Positions 1-8,498 of a DNA stretch of 64,000 nucleotides are shown in pieces. The stretch's first letter is position 1, and the number at the start of each line of letters is the position of its first letter. This stretch comes from Rhodoferax sp. GTDB lineage: Bacteria; Pseudomonadota; Gammaproteobacteria; Burkholderiales; Burkholderiaceae_C. The stretch is taken from the NCBI GenBank assembly GCA_024236015.1, contig JACKLK010000002.1:186001-250000 (forward strand), written 5' to 3'. The translations under genes and the position numbers were made by a program. A model generated the notes under the pieces. That model made no database searches. It was not told where the DNA came from and was given only the letters and a program-made list of their open reading frames with translations.

Positions 1-2188
1 GGCACAGCTGGTCGAGCCGGCCCAGCCGTTGCAGCATGTCGGCCTGCAACCGCTGGGGATCGCCCTGCAGGGCCTCGGTCACGAACATCTGGGTCCGCTG
101 CTCGCGCTCCAGCGGCTTGAAGCGGATCTTGAAGGTGAAGCGGCGCAAGGCGGCGGCGTCGAGGCGCTCGAACAGGTTGGTGGTGCAGATGAAGACGCCG
201 GGGAAACGCTCCATGCCCTGCAGCATTTCGTTGACCTCGCTGACCTCGTAGTTGCGCTGGGCGCCCCGGCGGTCCTGCAGGAAGCTGTCGGCCTCGTCGA
301 GCAGCAGCACGGCCTTCTCGGACTGCGCGTCGCGGAACATGGCCGCCATCTGCTGCTCGGTCTCGCCGACGTATTTGCTCATCAGGTCGCTGGCCTGCTT
401 GACCATCAGCGGTTGTTCCAGTTCCTGCGCGATATGGCGGGCCAGCGCGGTCTTGCCGCTGCCCGGCGGGCCGTGGAAACACAGGGTGCCGTGCCCGCGC
501 GCGCGCAAGGCCTGCACGATCCGCGGCAGCTCGAAGCGGCATTCCACGTTCAGGTTGGCCAGGTCGTAGCGGGTCACCATCTGCTGTGCGGGATCGGGCT
601 CGGAGTCCTTGCCCAGCGCGAGATCGGCGTTGCGCAACTGCCGCTCGATCAACCGTTCGCAGACCTGCACATCCGGCGTCGGGTCGCTCGCGCCATGGGC
701 CAGTCCGGCAAAACGCACGGCGGTGCGGATCTGCGCCGGGGTCAGGCCCTTGCGCGAGGCCAGCCGTGCGACGAATGTGTCGGACACCGCGATGCCGTCG
801 AGCGTCTTGCGCACAACGCCTTCGCGTGCGCCCGGCGGCGGCGACTTGAGCTCGAGGTGGTAGGCGAAGCGGCGCCGGAATGCCGGGTCGATCTGTTCGA
901 TGCGGTTCGTGACCCAGATCGTGGGCACGTTGTTCGACTCCAGGATCTGGTTCACCCAGGCCTTGCCGCTGACGCTGCCATTGCTCGGCGCGGCCACCTG
1001 TTCGGCCCGCGCCAGCAATTGCGCCGCCTCGCTGGAGATCGGCGGAAACACGTCCTCGACCTCGTCGAACAACAAGGCGGCGTTTTCGCTGCCCTTGAGG
1101 AACACCTGTGCGATCTGCAGCGACCGGTAGCGATCGCGCCCGCTGAGCGAGTTGCCGTCGCGGTCGGCGTATTCGACCTCGAACAGTTCCAGCCCGGCGG
1201 CCTGTGCCACGACCTTGGCCAGTTCGGTCTTGCCGGTGCCCGGCGGCCCGTACAGCAACACGTTGACGCCGCTTTCCTTGCGCGCGACGGCATTGCCCAG
1301 CAGGGCGCACAAGACTTCGGTGTCTTCCTGCACGAACTGGAAGTCGGCCGTCGACAGCTCGCTCTTGCTCGAGGGTCGGGTGAACACCGCCATGAGTTCG
1401 GCGCGGTCGCGGTATTCGCGCATCAGCACCGGTGGCAGTTTCTCGCTGACCTTCATCAGGTCGGCCAGGTCGGTGATGTTGTGTTCGGAGATCAGGTTCT
1501 CGATCAGGCCGATGCGCTCCAGGCGCGAGCCGGCGCGCAAGGCCTCGCCGACCTCGCTGGCGCTGACCTGCGCCAGTTCGGCGATCGCGGCATAGGCCTC
1601 GGGCGCATTGCTGACCTTGAATTCCACCAGGATGCTGCGCAGGTCGCGCTGGTAACGCGCCAGCGTGCCGTACAGCAGCAGCGCACGCTCGGCCTTGTTC
1701 AACTGCAGCAGGCCGGCCAGTGCGTCGATGTTCTTCTCGACCAGCGTGGACTGCTTCTTCAGGCTTTGCGTCAGCCAGTCGCCGGTGACCGACAGCAGCG
1801 AGATCAGGTCCTTGGGCTGGTCCTTGGCGTATTCGTCGAGGTAGAAGAACAAGGTGCCTTCTTCATACGGTCCGCGCCAGACGCCGTGGCGCGACAGGAA
1901 CTCGGCATCGCGCAGGGTTTCGTGGCCGCGCCAGTAGTCGTTGCCGACGCAGCGCCGGCCCAGGAACTCGCGCACGCGCCCCAGTACCGGCAGCGGCCAC
2001 ACCAGGTGCCGGCCGGTCAGCGAGACCACGCTGTTGAGGTCGCGGCGCACGTTGAAGCTCGAGCCGCGGCGCGCGGCCAGCGTCAGTACGAAATGCGAGC
2101 ACATCAGGTCCAGCACCGGCGCGTCCTTGAGCCCCGGCGATGGCAGGACCATCCGGCTTGAGTGCTCGGTCACCAAACGCTTTGCCAT
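1..2188 (-). CDS. Tandem-AAA-domain ATPase, partial (C-terminus outside window)
   Basis: About 729 residues are visible and the reading frame runs off the left edge of the window. Two AAA modules are clear. The first has Walker A GPPGTGKT near residue 313 with Walker B LLFDEVEDVF. The second has GPPGSGKT near residue 572 with Walker B LLLDEADSF. A helical N-terminal region of about 290 residues precedes them and has no motif I recognise. The ATG at 2188 is preceded by TTGGAGG at a good distance, which supports this start. Double-ring AAA proteins of this type remodel or unfold protein substrates in the cytoplasm. The substrate cannot be read from the sequence. It is divergent from the thioesterase gene at 2372. 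Confidence 0.85.
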   Translation of the reverse strand, partial: MAKRLVTEHSSRMVLPSPGLKDAPVLDLMCSHFVLTLAARRGSSFNVRRDLNSVVSLTGRHLVWPLPVLGRVREFLGRRCVGNDYWRGHETLRDAEFLSRHGVWRGPYEEGTLFFYLDEYAKDQPKDLISLLSVTGDWLTQSLKKQSTLVEKNIDALAGLLQLNKAERALLLYGTLARYQRDLRSILVEFKVSNAPEAYAAIAELAQVSASEVGEALRAGSRLERIGLIENLISEHNITDLADLMKVSEKLPPVLMREYRDRAELMAVFTRPSSKSELSTADFQFVQEDTEVLCALLGNAVARKESGVNVLLYGPPGTGKTELAKVVAQAAGLELFEVEYADRDGNSLSGRDRYRSLQIAQVFLKGSENAALLFDEVEDVFPPISSEAAQLLARAEQVAAPSNGSVSGKAWVNQILESNNVPTIWVTNRIEQIDPAFRRRFAYHLELKSPPPGAREGVVRKTLDGIAVSDTFVARLASRKGLTPAQIRTAVRFAGLAHGASDPTPDVQVCERLIERQLRNADLALGKDSEPDPAQQMVTRYDLANLNVECRFELPRIVQALRARGHGTLCFHGPPGSGKTALARHIAQELEQPLMVKQASDLMSKYVGETEQQMAAMFRDAQSEKAVLLLDEADSFLQDRRGAQRNYEVSEVNEMLQGMERFPGVFICTTNLFERLDAAALRRFTFKIRFKPLEREQRTQMFVTEALQGDPQRLQADMLQRLGRLDQLC

Positions 2189-2371
2189 CGACGCCTCCAA
2201 CGTGGTCCTGCGTGGCAAAGACCATAACGCAGTCCGAGAGCCGATGGAAGACCCGGCGTCAAATAAGGGAATCGGGAAAATCGGCGGCGCGCAGGGTTCG
2301 GTCGATCGTGCAGCGCCGGGAATCGGGCGCACGCGCTCCGCTCGCGCGGCCATTCCGCTAAGCTGCGGGAT

Positions 2372-2776
2372 ATGGACATCGCACAATTGCAGGCCGCCCT
2401 GGCGACCTATTTCGCGCCCTGGGTGCAGGCCCTGGGCCTGGTCGTCGAGCAGGCCGACGACGATGGCGTGCAGCTGCGGCTGCCGCAGCAGGCCCAGCTG
2501 GCGCGCGAGGGCGGCATGGTGTGCGGGCAGGCCATGATGGCAGCGGCCGATACCGGCATGGTGCTGGCGCTGATGCAGCACTGGGGAACGTTCAAGCCCT
2601 GCACCACGGTGCAGATGAACACCAGTTTCCTCAAGCCGTTGGCGGGGCAGGACGGAATCGTGCAGGCGCGAGTGATCCGGGTCGGCAAATCGCTGGCCTT
2701 CGGAGAGATCGACATCCGCGGCGCGAACGACCAGCGCAGCGTGTGCCGGGCCTCGACCACCTATGCGCTGTTGTAA
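2372..2776 (+). CDS. PaaI-family hotdog-fold thioesterase
   Basis: A 134-residue protein, the usual length of a single hotdog domain. The central helix segment GGMVCGQAMMAAADTGM and the later strand pattern TTVQMNTSFLKPL match PaaI/YbgC-like acyl-CoA thioesterases. The classical HGG is replaced here by MVCG, so the exact substrate is open. Such enzymes hydrolyse acyl-CoA or aryl-CoA thioesters in the cytoplasm. The next gene starts within about 45 bases on the same strand, so the two may be cotranscribed. Confidence 0.75.
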   Translation: MDIAQLQAALATYFAPWVQALGLVVEQADDDGVQLRLPQQAQLAREGGMVCGQAMMAAADTGMVLALMQHWGTFKPCTTVQMNTSFLKPLAGQDGIVQARVIRVGKSLAFGEIDIRGANDQRSVCRASTTYALL

Positions 2777-2821
2777 TTGCGTGACACCCCGCGTGTGGCC
2801 GGCGTTCGGGAGCCGGCCGTG

Positions 2822-4081
2822 ATGCGCGCGGTGTGGCGTCTGGTGTTGCTGGTGCTGCTGGTCACGCCGCTGTTGCTGCTGGCCGCGCTGGTGCTGGCCA
2901 TCGACGACACGCCGTCGGTCACCCGGCAGGCCGCGCTGACGCCGGCCCATGTCGACCGGGCGCGCTGGTTGCTGGCGCGCAATGATCCGCGGCGCATGCG
3001 CGCGGGCGTGTTGCGCACGATCGTGGTGTCGCAGGAGGATCTCGACCTGGCGGCGAACTACCTGGCCAATCGCTACCTGGGCGGCGCCAGCCAGATCGTG
3101 TTGCAGGACGGCTGGGCCACCGTGCACGCTAGCCTGGCCCTGCCGTCCAACCCGGTGGGCCGGTACGTCAATGTGCAGGCGTCGCTGCGCGAGACCGCGA
3201 CGCTGCCGCGCTTCGAGCAGCTGCGCCTGGGACGGGTGCCGGTGCCGGCCTTCCTGGCCAACGGCCTGCTCGATTTCGCCATCGCCCGCATGCAGGCCAG
3301 CACGCGGTACGACGCGGCGGCCGACGTGATCAAGCAGGTGCGCTCGCGCAACGGCTTCCTGAGCGTGAACTTCGAATGGAGCGACGCGGTGCCGGCGCAG
3401 CTCAAGGCCGCGCTGGTCGGGCCGCAGGAGCAGGAGCGCTGGCGCGGCTACCAGCAGCGGCTGGCGCAATTGACGGGCGAGTCCGGGGCCTTGCGCATCC
3501 TGCGCATGGAGCAGTTGCTCGGGCCCCTGATGGAACTGGCGGTGGAGCGCTCGGCCCGGGGCGACCCGGCCGCCGAAAGCCGCGCCGCGCTGATCGTGCT
3601 GGCGTTCTACGTCAATGGCAAGGGCCTGGCGGCGCTGGTGCCGGCGGCGCGCGACTGGCCGATGGCGCAGCGCCACCTGGTGACACTGCAGGGCCGGGCC
3701 GACTTTCCGCAACATTTCACGATCTCGGCCGCGTTGGCGGCCACCGCGGGCAGCCCCTTGTCGGACGTGGTCGGGCTGTACAAGGAACTCGACGATGCGC
3801 GTGGCGGCAGCGGTTTTTCGTTCAACGACCTTGCGGCCGACCGGGCCGGCACGCGTTTCGGCGAGCTGGCGGTGTCTGGCCGGCCGGCGTTCGGACGCAT
3901 CGAACAGGTGCTGGCCAACGGCCTGCGCGAGTCCGACCTGATGCCCGACGTGCGCGATCTGCCCGAGTTCCTGTCGGAAGCCGAGTTCCGGCGCCGCTTC
4001 GGCGGCGTGGGCGCGCCGCGGTACCAGGCCATGCTGGCGACCATCGAGCAACGCATCGCGGCGCTGCCGCTGTACCGTTGA
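2822..4081 (+). CDS. Conserved hypothetical protein with an N-terminal membrane anchor
   Basis: A 419-residue protein. The ATG at 2822 is chosen because it directly precedes a strong membrane segment (MRAVWRLVLLVLLVTPLLLL, residues 1-20 and onward). A TTG at 2777 in the same frame would add 15 residues with no obvious purpose. After the anchor comes a long soluble part, presumably periplasmic, with no catalytic motif or repeat that I recognise. It follows the thioesterase closely on the same strand. Function unknown; probably one membrane-tethered domain of about 390 residues. Confidence 0.7.
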   Translation: MRAVWRLVLLVLLVTPLLLLAALVLAIDDTPSVTRQAALTPAHVDRARWLLARNDPRRMRAGVLRTIVVSQEDLDLAANYLANRYLGGASQIVLQDGWATVHASLALPSNPVGRYVNVQASLRETATLPRFEQLRLGRVPVPAFLANGLLDFAIARMQASTRYDAAADVIKQVRSRNGFLSVNFEWSDAVPAQLKAALVGPQEQERWRGYQQRLAQLTGESGALRILRMEQLLGPLMELAVERSARGDPAAESRAALIVLAFYVNGKGLAALVPAARDWPMAQRHLVTLQGRADFPQHFTISAALAATAGSPLSDVVGLYKELDDARGGSGFSFNDLAADRAGTRFGELAVSGRPAFGRIEQVLANGLRESDLMPDVRDLPEFLSEAEFRRRFGGVGAPRYQAMLATIEQRIAALPLYR

Positions 4082-4201
4082 ACACCGGTGCGCGCTCGCC
4101 TGGCGGCCGGTTCGGCCCGCTTGCCGCGGGGTGGTCGGCGTGCCGTCTGTCGATGGGGATAAAATCTTCTGTCATTCGCGCAACCGCCAACAAGGAATCC
4201 C

Positions 4202-4342
4202 ATGTCCGCAAGCCCCACCCAGCATGACACCCCGTCCGATGATCCGGTCGAGAAGATCGTGCCCTACATGCCGCTGGTGCTGCCGGTGGCGGGCGGCGTG
4301 CTGATCTTTCTGCTGGCCTTCATCGCGGTGTTCATGGCCTGA
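4202..4342 (+). CDS. Small single-pass membrane protein (46 aa)
   Basis: A short open reading frame with AAGGA just upstream of ATG. The first 20 residues are polar (MSASPTQHDTPSDDPVEK). The rest is one continuous hydrophobic segment (LVLPVAGGVLIFLLAFIAVF) ending two residues before the stop. This layout, a soluble head with a C-terminal helix, is typical of real small membrane proteins and unlikely by chance. Function unknown. It stands alone between the anchored protein and pckG. Confidence 0.6.
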   Translation: MSASPTQHDTPSDDPVEKIVPYMPLVLPVAGGVLIFLLAFIAVFMA

Positions 4343-4807
4343 CGGCCGGGCTCCGCTGCACCCGCGCGCCGTCTTCCGGCGCATGTCGCCCCGGTCCGTC
4401 GGCCGGGGACGACCGCTCCCACTTCTCCCTCCCCCGGTTCCTGGTCTGATCCGCGCGTGCGCGTAGCGGATGTCGCACGGCCCGTTGCCGCAGGCCCTGC
4501 AGGCCCGCATGCCAAAGATGGCGCATAACCCGATGCGCGCTTTGCATAACGTTTGACCGCTTTTGCTCGCTGAAGGCGGTTTGGGTTCATAGAATCGACA
4601 CAAGGGTCGTCTCCCAAGGGCGGCCTTTTTTGCCATGCGGCGCCATCGACGCGTGCGAGATCCGCACCGCATCGACCGCTGTGCGGTGCGAGCGACCCAC
4701 CGTCGCCTCCATCGACAGAGCCGTTTTTTCAAAGCGCGTGCCGGCCGGCGGGTGTCCGTCGGCCGGCGCGCTTTGAAAAGACAGGTTTCTTATCTCTGGA
4801 GTTTTCG
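4343..4807. other. Intergenic region upstream of pckG
   Basis: 465 bases with no convincing gene. It must hold the pckG promoter, but no clear sigma-70 pair is seen. TTGACC at 4553 and TAGAAT at 4590 are 31 bases apart, which is too far. The right end holds the long inverted repeat described separately. Confidence 0.6.
4726..4779 (+). promoter_or_regulatory. Long hairpin in the pckG 5' leader
   Basis: The left arm 4726-4747 and right arm 4760-4779 pair over about 20 bp, with a 2-base bulge and a 12-base loop. The outer stem is TTTTCAAAGCGC with GCGCTTTGAAAA and the inner stem is CCGGCCG with CGGCCGG. It ends 28 bases before the pckG start codon, whose GGAG lies at 4798-4801. No T-tract follows on either strand, so it is not a normal terminator. 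It may control mRNA stability or translation, or be a protein-binding palindrome. Confidence 0.6.
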
Positions 4808-6727
4808 ATGAATACACGTGCCGAACCGGCGGTGGTGCTCAATCCACCCGCCTATGTGAAGAACAAGGCCCTGATCGCCTGGGTTGCCGAGATCGCGTCC
4901 CTGACCCTGCCCGACAAGGTCGTGTGGTGCGACGGGTCCGATGCGGAATACGACCGCATGTGCCAGCAGCTGGTGGACGCCGGCACCTTCCGCAAACTCA
5001 ACCCGGCCAAGCGGCCCGACTCCTACCTGGCCTGGTCCGATCCCAGCGACGTGGCCCGGGTCGAGGACCGCACCTTCATCTGCGCGCCGACCAAGGAAGA
5101 AGCCGGCCCGACCAACAACTGGATGGAGCCCAAGCAGATGCGCGCCGTGCTGCAGCATGGCCAGGCCGACGGCACGCCGGGCCTGTTTGCCGGTTGCATG
5201 CGGGGCCGCACCATGTACGTGGTGCCATTCTCGATGGGCCCGATCGGTTCGCACATCGCGCACATCGGCATCGAGTTGTCCGACAGCCCGTATGTCGTCG
5301 TCAACATGAAGATCATGACGCGCATGGGGCGTGCGGTGTATGACGTGCTGGGGGAGGACGGTTCCTTCGTGCCCTGCGTGCATTCGGTCGGCGCACCGCT
5401 GTCGCCGGGCCAGCAGGACGTGGCCTGGCCGTGCAACAAGACCAAGTACATCGTGCACTATCCACAGACGCGCGAGATCTGGTCCTACGGTTCGGGCTAC
5501 GGCGGCAATGCGCTGCTGGGCAAGAAGTGTTTTGCGCTGCGCATCGCCTCCACCATGGGCCGTGCCGCCGCCACCGATGACGCGCCCGGCTGGCTGGCCG
5601 AGCACATGCTGATCCTGGGCGTGCAGAATCCGCAAGGCAAGAAATACCATGTCGCGGCGGCCTTCCCCAGCGCCTGCGGCAAGACCAACTTCTCGATGAT
5701 GGTGCCGCCCAAGGCCTTCGAAGGCTGGAAGGTCACGACCATCGGCGACGACATCGCATGGATCAAGCCGCATGCGGACGGCCGGCTGTACGCGATCAAC
5801 CCGGAGGCCGGTTATTTCGGCGTTGCGCCGGGCACCAGCATGCGCACCAACCCGAACTGCATGGCCAGCCTCAAGCGGGGTGTGATCTTCACCAACGTGG
5901 CACTGACCGATGACGGCGACGTCTGGTGGGAAGGCATGGAAGAGGACACCGGCACGATTCCGGAACACCTGATCGACTGGCAAGGCAAGGACTGGACGCC
6001 GCAGATCGCGCTGGAGAACGGCGTCGGCGGCAAGCGCAAGCCGGCCGCCCATCCGAACGCCCGCTTCACGGTGGCCGCCACCAACAACCCGGCGCTCGAC
6101 CCGGCCTGGGACGACCCGTCGGGCGTGGCGATCGACGCCTTCATCTTCGGCGGCCGCCGTTCCACCACGGTGCCCCTGATCACCGAGGCGCGCAACTGGG
6201 TCGAAGGTGTCTACATGGCCGCCACGATGGGCTCCGAGACGACCGCCGCGGCCGCAGGGCAGCAAGGCGTCGTGCGGCGCGACCCGTTCGCGATGTTGCC
6301 GTTCATGGGCTACAACATGAGCGACTATTTCCAGCACTGGCTGCAGATGGGTGACAAGCTGGCGGCCGCGGGCGCGAAGCTGCCGCGCATCTACACCACG
6401 AACTGGTTCCGCAAGGGCCCCGATGGCAAGTTCGTGTGGCCCGGATACGGCGAGAACATGCGTGTGCTCACCTGGATGATCGACCGGATCGAAGGTCGTT
6501 GCGCGGGGACCGAACACGTGTTCGGCATCAGCCCGGCCTATGCCGAGCTGAACTGGTCCGGGCTCGATTTCACGCCGGCACAGTTCGCGGACGTCACCAG
6601 CATCGACACCGCGGCCTGGACGGCAGAGCTCGGACTGCATGCCGAGCTGTTCGCCCAGCTCGAGCACCACCTGCCGCCCCAGTTGCCGGAAACCCGCAGG
6701 CGCATCGCGACCCGGTTGGCGGCTTGA
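4808..6727 (+). CDS. pckG: Phosphoenolpyruvate carboxykinase (GTP)
   Basis: A 639-residue protein, close to the usual length of the GTP-dependent family. It converts oxaloacetate plus GTP to phosphoenolpyruvate, GDP and CO2, the entry step of gluconeogenesis, in the cytoplasm. The hallmark P-loop [12 protein letters not shown] is present near residue 290. The family blocks [16 protein letters not shown] and [11 protein letters not shown] are also present. The ATG at 4808 has CTGGAG upstream. It is monocistronic. A long hairpin lies in its leader and the island begins just after its stop. Confidence 0.97.
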   Translation: MNTRAEPAVVLNPPAYVKNKALIAWVAEIASLTLPDKVVWCDGSDAEYDRMCQQLVDAGTFRKLNPAKRPDSYLAWSDPSDVARVEDRTFICAPTKEEAGPTNNWMEPKQMRAVLQHGQADGTPGLFAGCMRGRTMYVVPFSMGPIGSHIAHIGIELSDSPYVVVNMKIMTRMGRAVYDVLGEDGSFVPCVHSVGAPLSPGQQDVAWPCNKTKYIVHYPQTREIWSYGSGYGGNALLGKKCFALRIASTMGRAAATDDAPGWLAEHMLILGVQNPQGKKYHVAAAFPSACGKTNFSMMVPPKAFEGWKVTTIGDDIAWIKPHADGRLYAINPEAGYFGVAPGTSMRTNPNCMASLKRGVIFTNVALTDDGDVWWEGMEEDTGTIPEHLIDWQGKDWTPQIALENGVGGKRKPAAHPNARFTVAATNNPALDPAWDDPSGVAIDAFIFGGRRSTTVPLITEARNWVEGVYMAATMGSETTAAAAGQQGVVRRDPFAMLPFMGYNMSDYFQHWLQMGDKLAAAGAKLPRIYTTNWFRKGPDGKFVWPGYGENMRVLTWMIDRIEGRCAGTEHVFGISPAYAELNWSGLDFTPAQFADVTSIDTAAWTAELGLHAELFAQLEHHLPPQLPETRRRIATRLAA

Positions 6728-6921
6728 GCGGCCACCGCGCCATGAAAAATGTCCGCTGTCAAGTTTTTCCGGTCATGGGCTTGGCCTGAAAAACTTCGGC
6801 ATGACAGGAAGTTACGCTTTGCGTCCTGCACGTGGAGTCCCCGGGGTGGATTGGCGCAAGGGTCAGGTGGGAGCCGTCGCGTTCCAAGTCATGGCATTCC
6901 ACGGCGCAAGAGGGCTTGGGC
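6728..6921. other. Left island junction region with an inverted repeat
   Basis: 194 bases between pckG and the first island gene, both transcribed towards it. It contains a 9-bp inverted repeat, AAGTTTTTC at 6761-6769 and GAAAAACTT at 6788-6796, with an 18-base loop. The repeat may be a weak pckG terminator or part of the attachment site. No T-tract follows it. No matching core repeat was found near the integrase. Confidence 0.4.
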
Positions 6922-8498
6922 TTAGCTTGAAGAGCCATTGGGCCGCAGCGCCAGCCAGCGTCGCCCTGCATCCGTCAGTCGGTATCGCTGTTTGCTGCTG
7001 CGCGGCTTGTCGGGCAGGGTCATTTCGACCAATCCTGACGCAAGGGCCGGCAGCAGATAGGCTTTGCGGAAATGCTCGTCGTCCTTCAGCCCCAAGGCAT
7101 CCTGTAACTCCTGCCTGGACAGCGCAGTCGGCAATGCGCGAACCACCTTCTCAACTTCCGGGGTGACTTCCGGGGTGACTTCCGGGGTGACTTCCGGGGT
7201 GACTTCCGGGGTGACTTCCGGGGTCGAGGCAAGCGCCATTGGGTGACGCGGCAGCCGGATCACGAACGAAAGCCGGTCATCATCCGTCTCGAACAGCGGC
7301 GCGGGCGAGCCGTTGGCCGCCATTTCCTTCAGGATTTTCGGAATGCCGGTGGATCGCCCCTCGGTCATGTCCAACTCCTTCAGGAACTCGCCGATGCGCC
7401 GGTTGCGGTAGCGCCGGCTGACCGCACGGCCCGCCTTCAGGTCTTCCATGCGTATCGATCGCTCCGGGCCGGGGAAGCTGAGGACGGTCAGTTCATCGTT
7501 GCTGATGCGCACCTCGATGGGCTCACGCTCCTCGTAGGAGCGGTGATAGACCGCGTTCACCACGGCCTCTTCGATGGCGGCGAACGGGTAATTCCAGACC
7601 CGCGTGGCCTCGGCGCGGTCGGGATGCTTGATGACCGTCTCGCGCAGAAAGTTGCGCTGGATGTAGCCCAACGCCTCGCGCGTCATCCGCGCCAACGGCC
7701 CCTTGAAGATCTTCTCGTCGAAACGGTCGCCGCCCGCGCCTTCGGGAACCAGACCACATCGATCTGCACGCCGGGGAAGAACCGCTCCGGCGTTTCGTTG
7801 AAAAACAGCAGGCCCACGTTCTTGGGCCACGGCGATTCGCTGGGGCCGCCCGCCACGTTCATCTGACGCGCCAGCGCCTCGACGGAAAGCCCCGGCGCAT
7901 CCGCCGCCAACGCGCTGCCCACTTCCTCCAGGAAGCCTTGCATCAAGGGCTTGGAAAGATCATCGACGCGTGCGAACTGGTTGAAGCGGTCGTCGAACGG
8001 AACCTTCGCCGCCAGGCTCAACAACTCCTGCTCGGTGTCGCCCTTGGCCTCGACCGTGCTGCTGTAGCGGCGGATGTAGTAGCGCCAGGTTTTCTTGCTG
8101 GCCGTGACCGCTTCCGGTGCCTTGTAAGGTCGCGTCTGTCCGCCCGGCGCTTGCAGCACGATCAGGTTGCGGCCATCGACCACTTCGATACTCAATACAG
8201 GGAAATACGGCGGCTGAATCAACTGGCAGTGCGCCAGCAGTTCGCGCTGGATTTTGTCGAGTTGGTAGTCCGGCAGGCCGACCGGCGGAAACACGGGCTG
8301 GCCGTTGGCGTCGCAGTCCTGCCCGATCACCACGTAGCCGCCGCCCAAGTTCTCGAAGTCGTTGGCGAAGGCGCAGAGGGTGCGGATGATCGCGTCCGGG
8401 TTCCAGCCGGTCTTGTACTCGATGCGCTCGCCCTCGACCGTGCGCTGGCGCAGCAGGTCGTTGAGGTTGATGGGGAGTTTGTTGCCACTCGCCTTCAC
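6922..8498 (-). pseudogene. AlbA_2 (Schlafen-like) DNA/ATP-binding protein, frameshifted
   Basis: Residues 1 to about 250 read in one frame from ATG 8498. They include the AlbA_2 pattern EYKTGWNPDAIIRTLCAFAND and GGGYVVIG. Near 7741-7748 the frame shifts: the first frame runs on to a stop at 7683, while the second supplies the rest of the protein (PEGAGGDRFDEK, a HATPase_c_4-like AIEEAVVNAVYHRSY, then GRSTGIPKI). One missing base in CCCGAAGG joins the two. A (VTPE) repeat links to a C-terminal winged-helix-like tail. The gene overlaps the preceding ATPase gene by ATGA. The break could be a true lesion or a sequencing error. Proteins of this class are thought to act as regulators or nucleic-acid-binding parts of defence loci. 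Confidence 0.8.
7154..7225. repeat. 12-bp tandem repeat, six copies
   Basis: The unit ACTTCCGGGGTG is repeated six times head to tail; the last copy has one change. It lies inside the AlbA_2 gene and encodes repeated TPEV on the minus strand. The unit length is a multiple of three, so copy-number change would alter linker length without a frameshift. Confidence 0.95.

Noticed and set aside
29..2161. 710-codon open frame on the plus strand
   Set aside because: Antisense shadow of the AAA ATPase gene; high GC keeps frames open and no domain is seen.
4553..4595. TTGACC and TAGAAT as the pckG promoter
   Set aside because: Spacing of 31 bases is not workable for sigma-70.
7154..7225. Possible CRISPR-like array
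   Set aside because: 12-bp units with no spacers, inside a coding frame; a tandem repeat.
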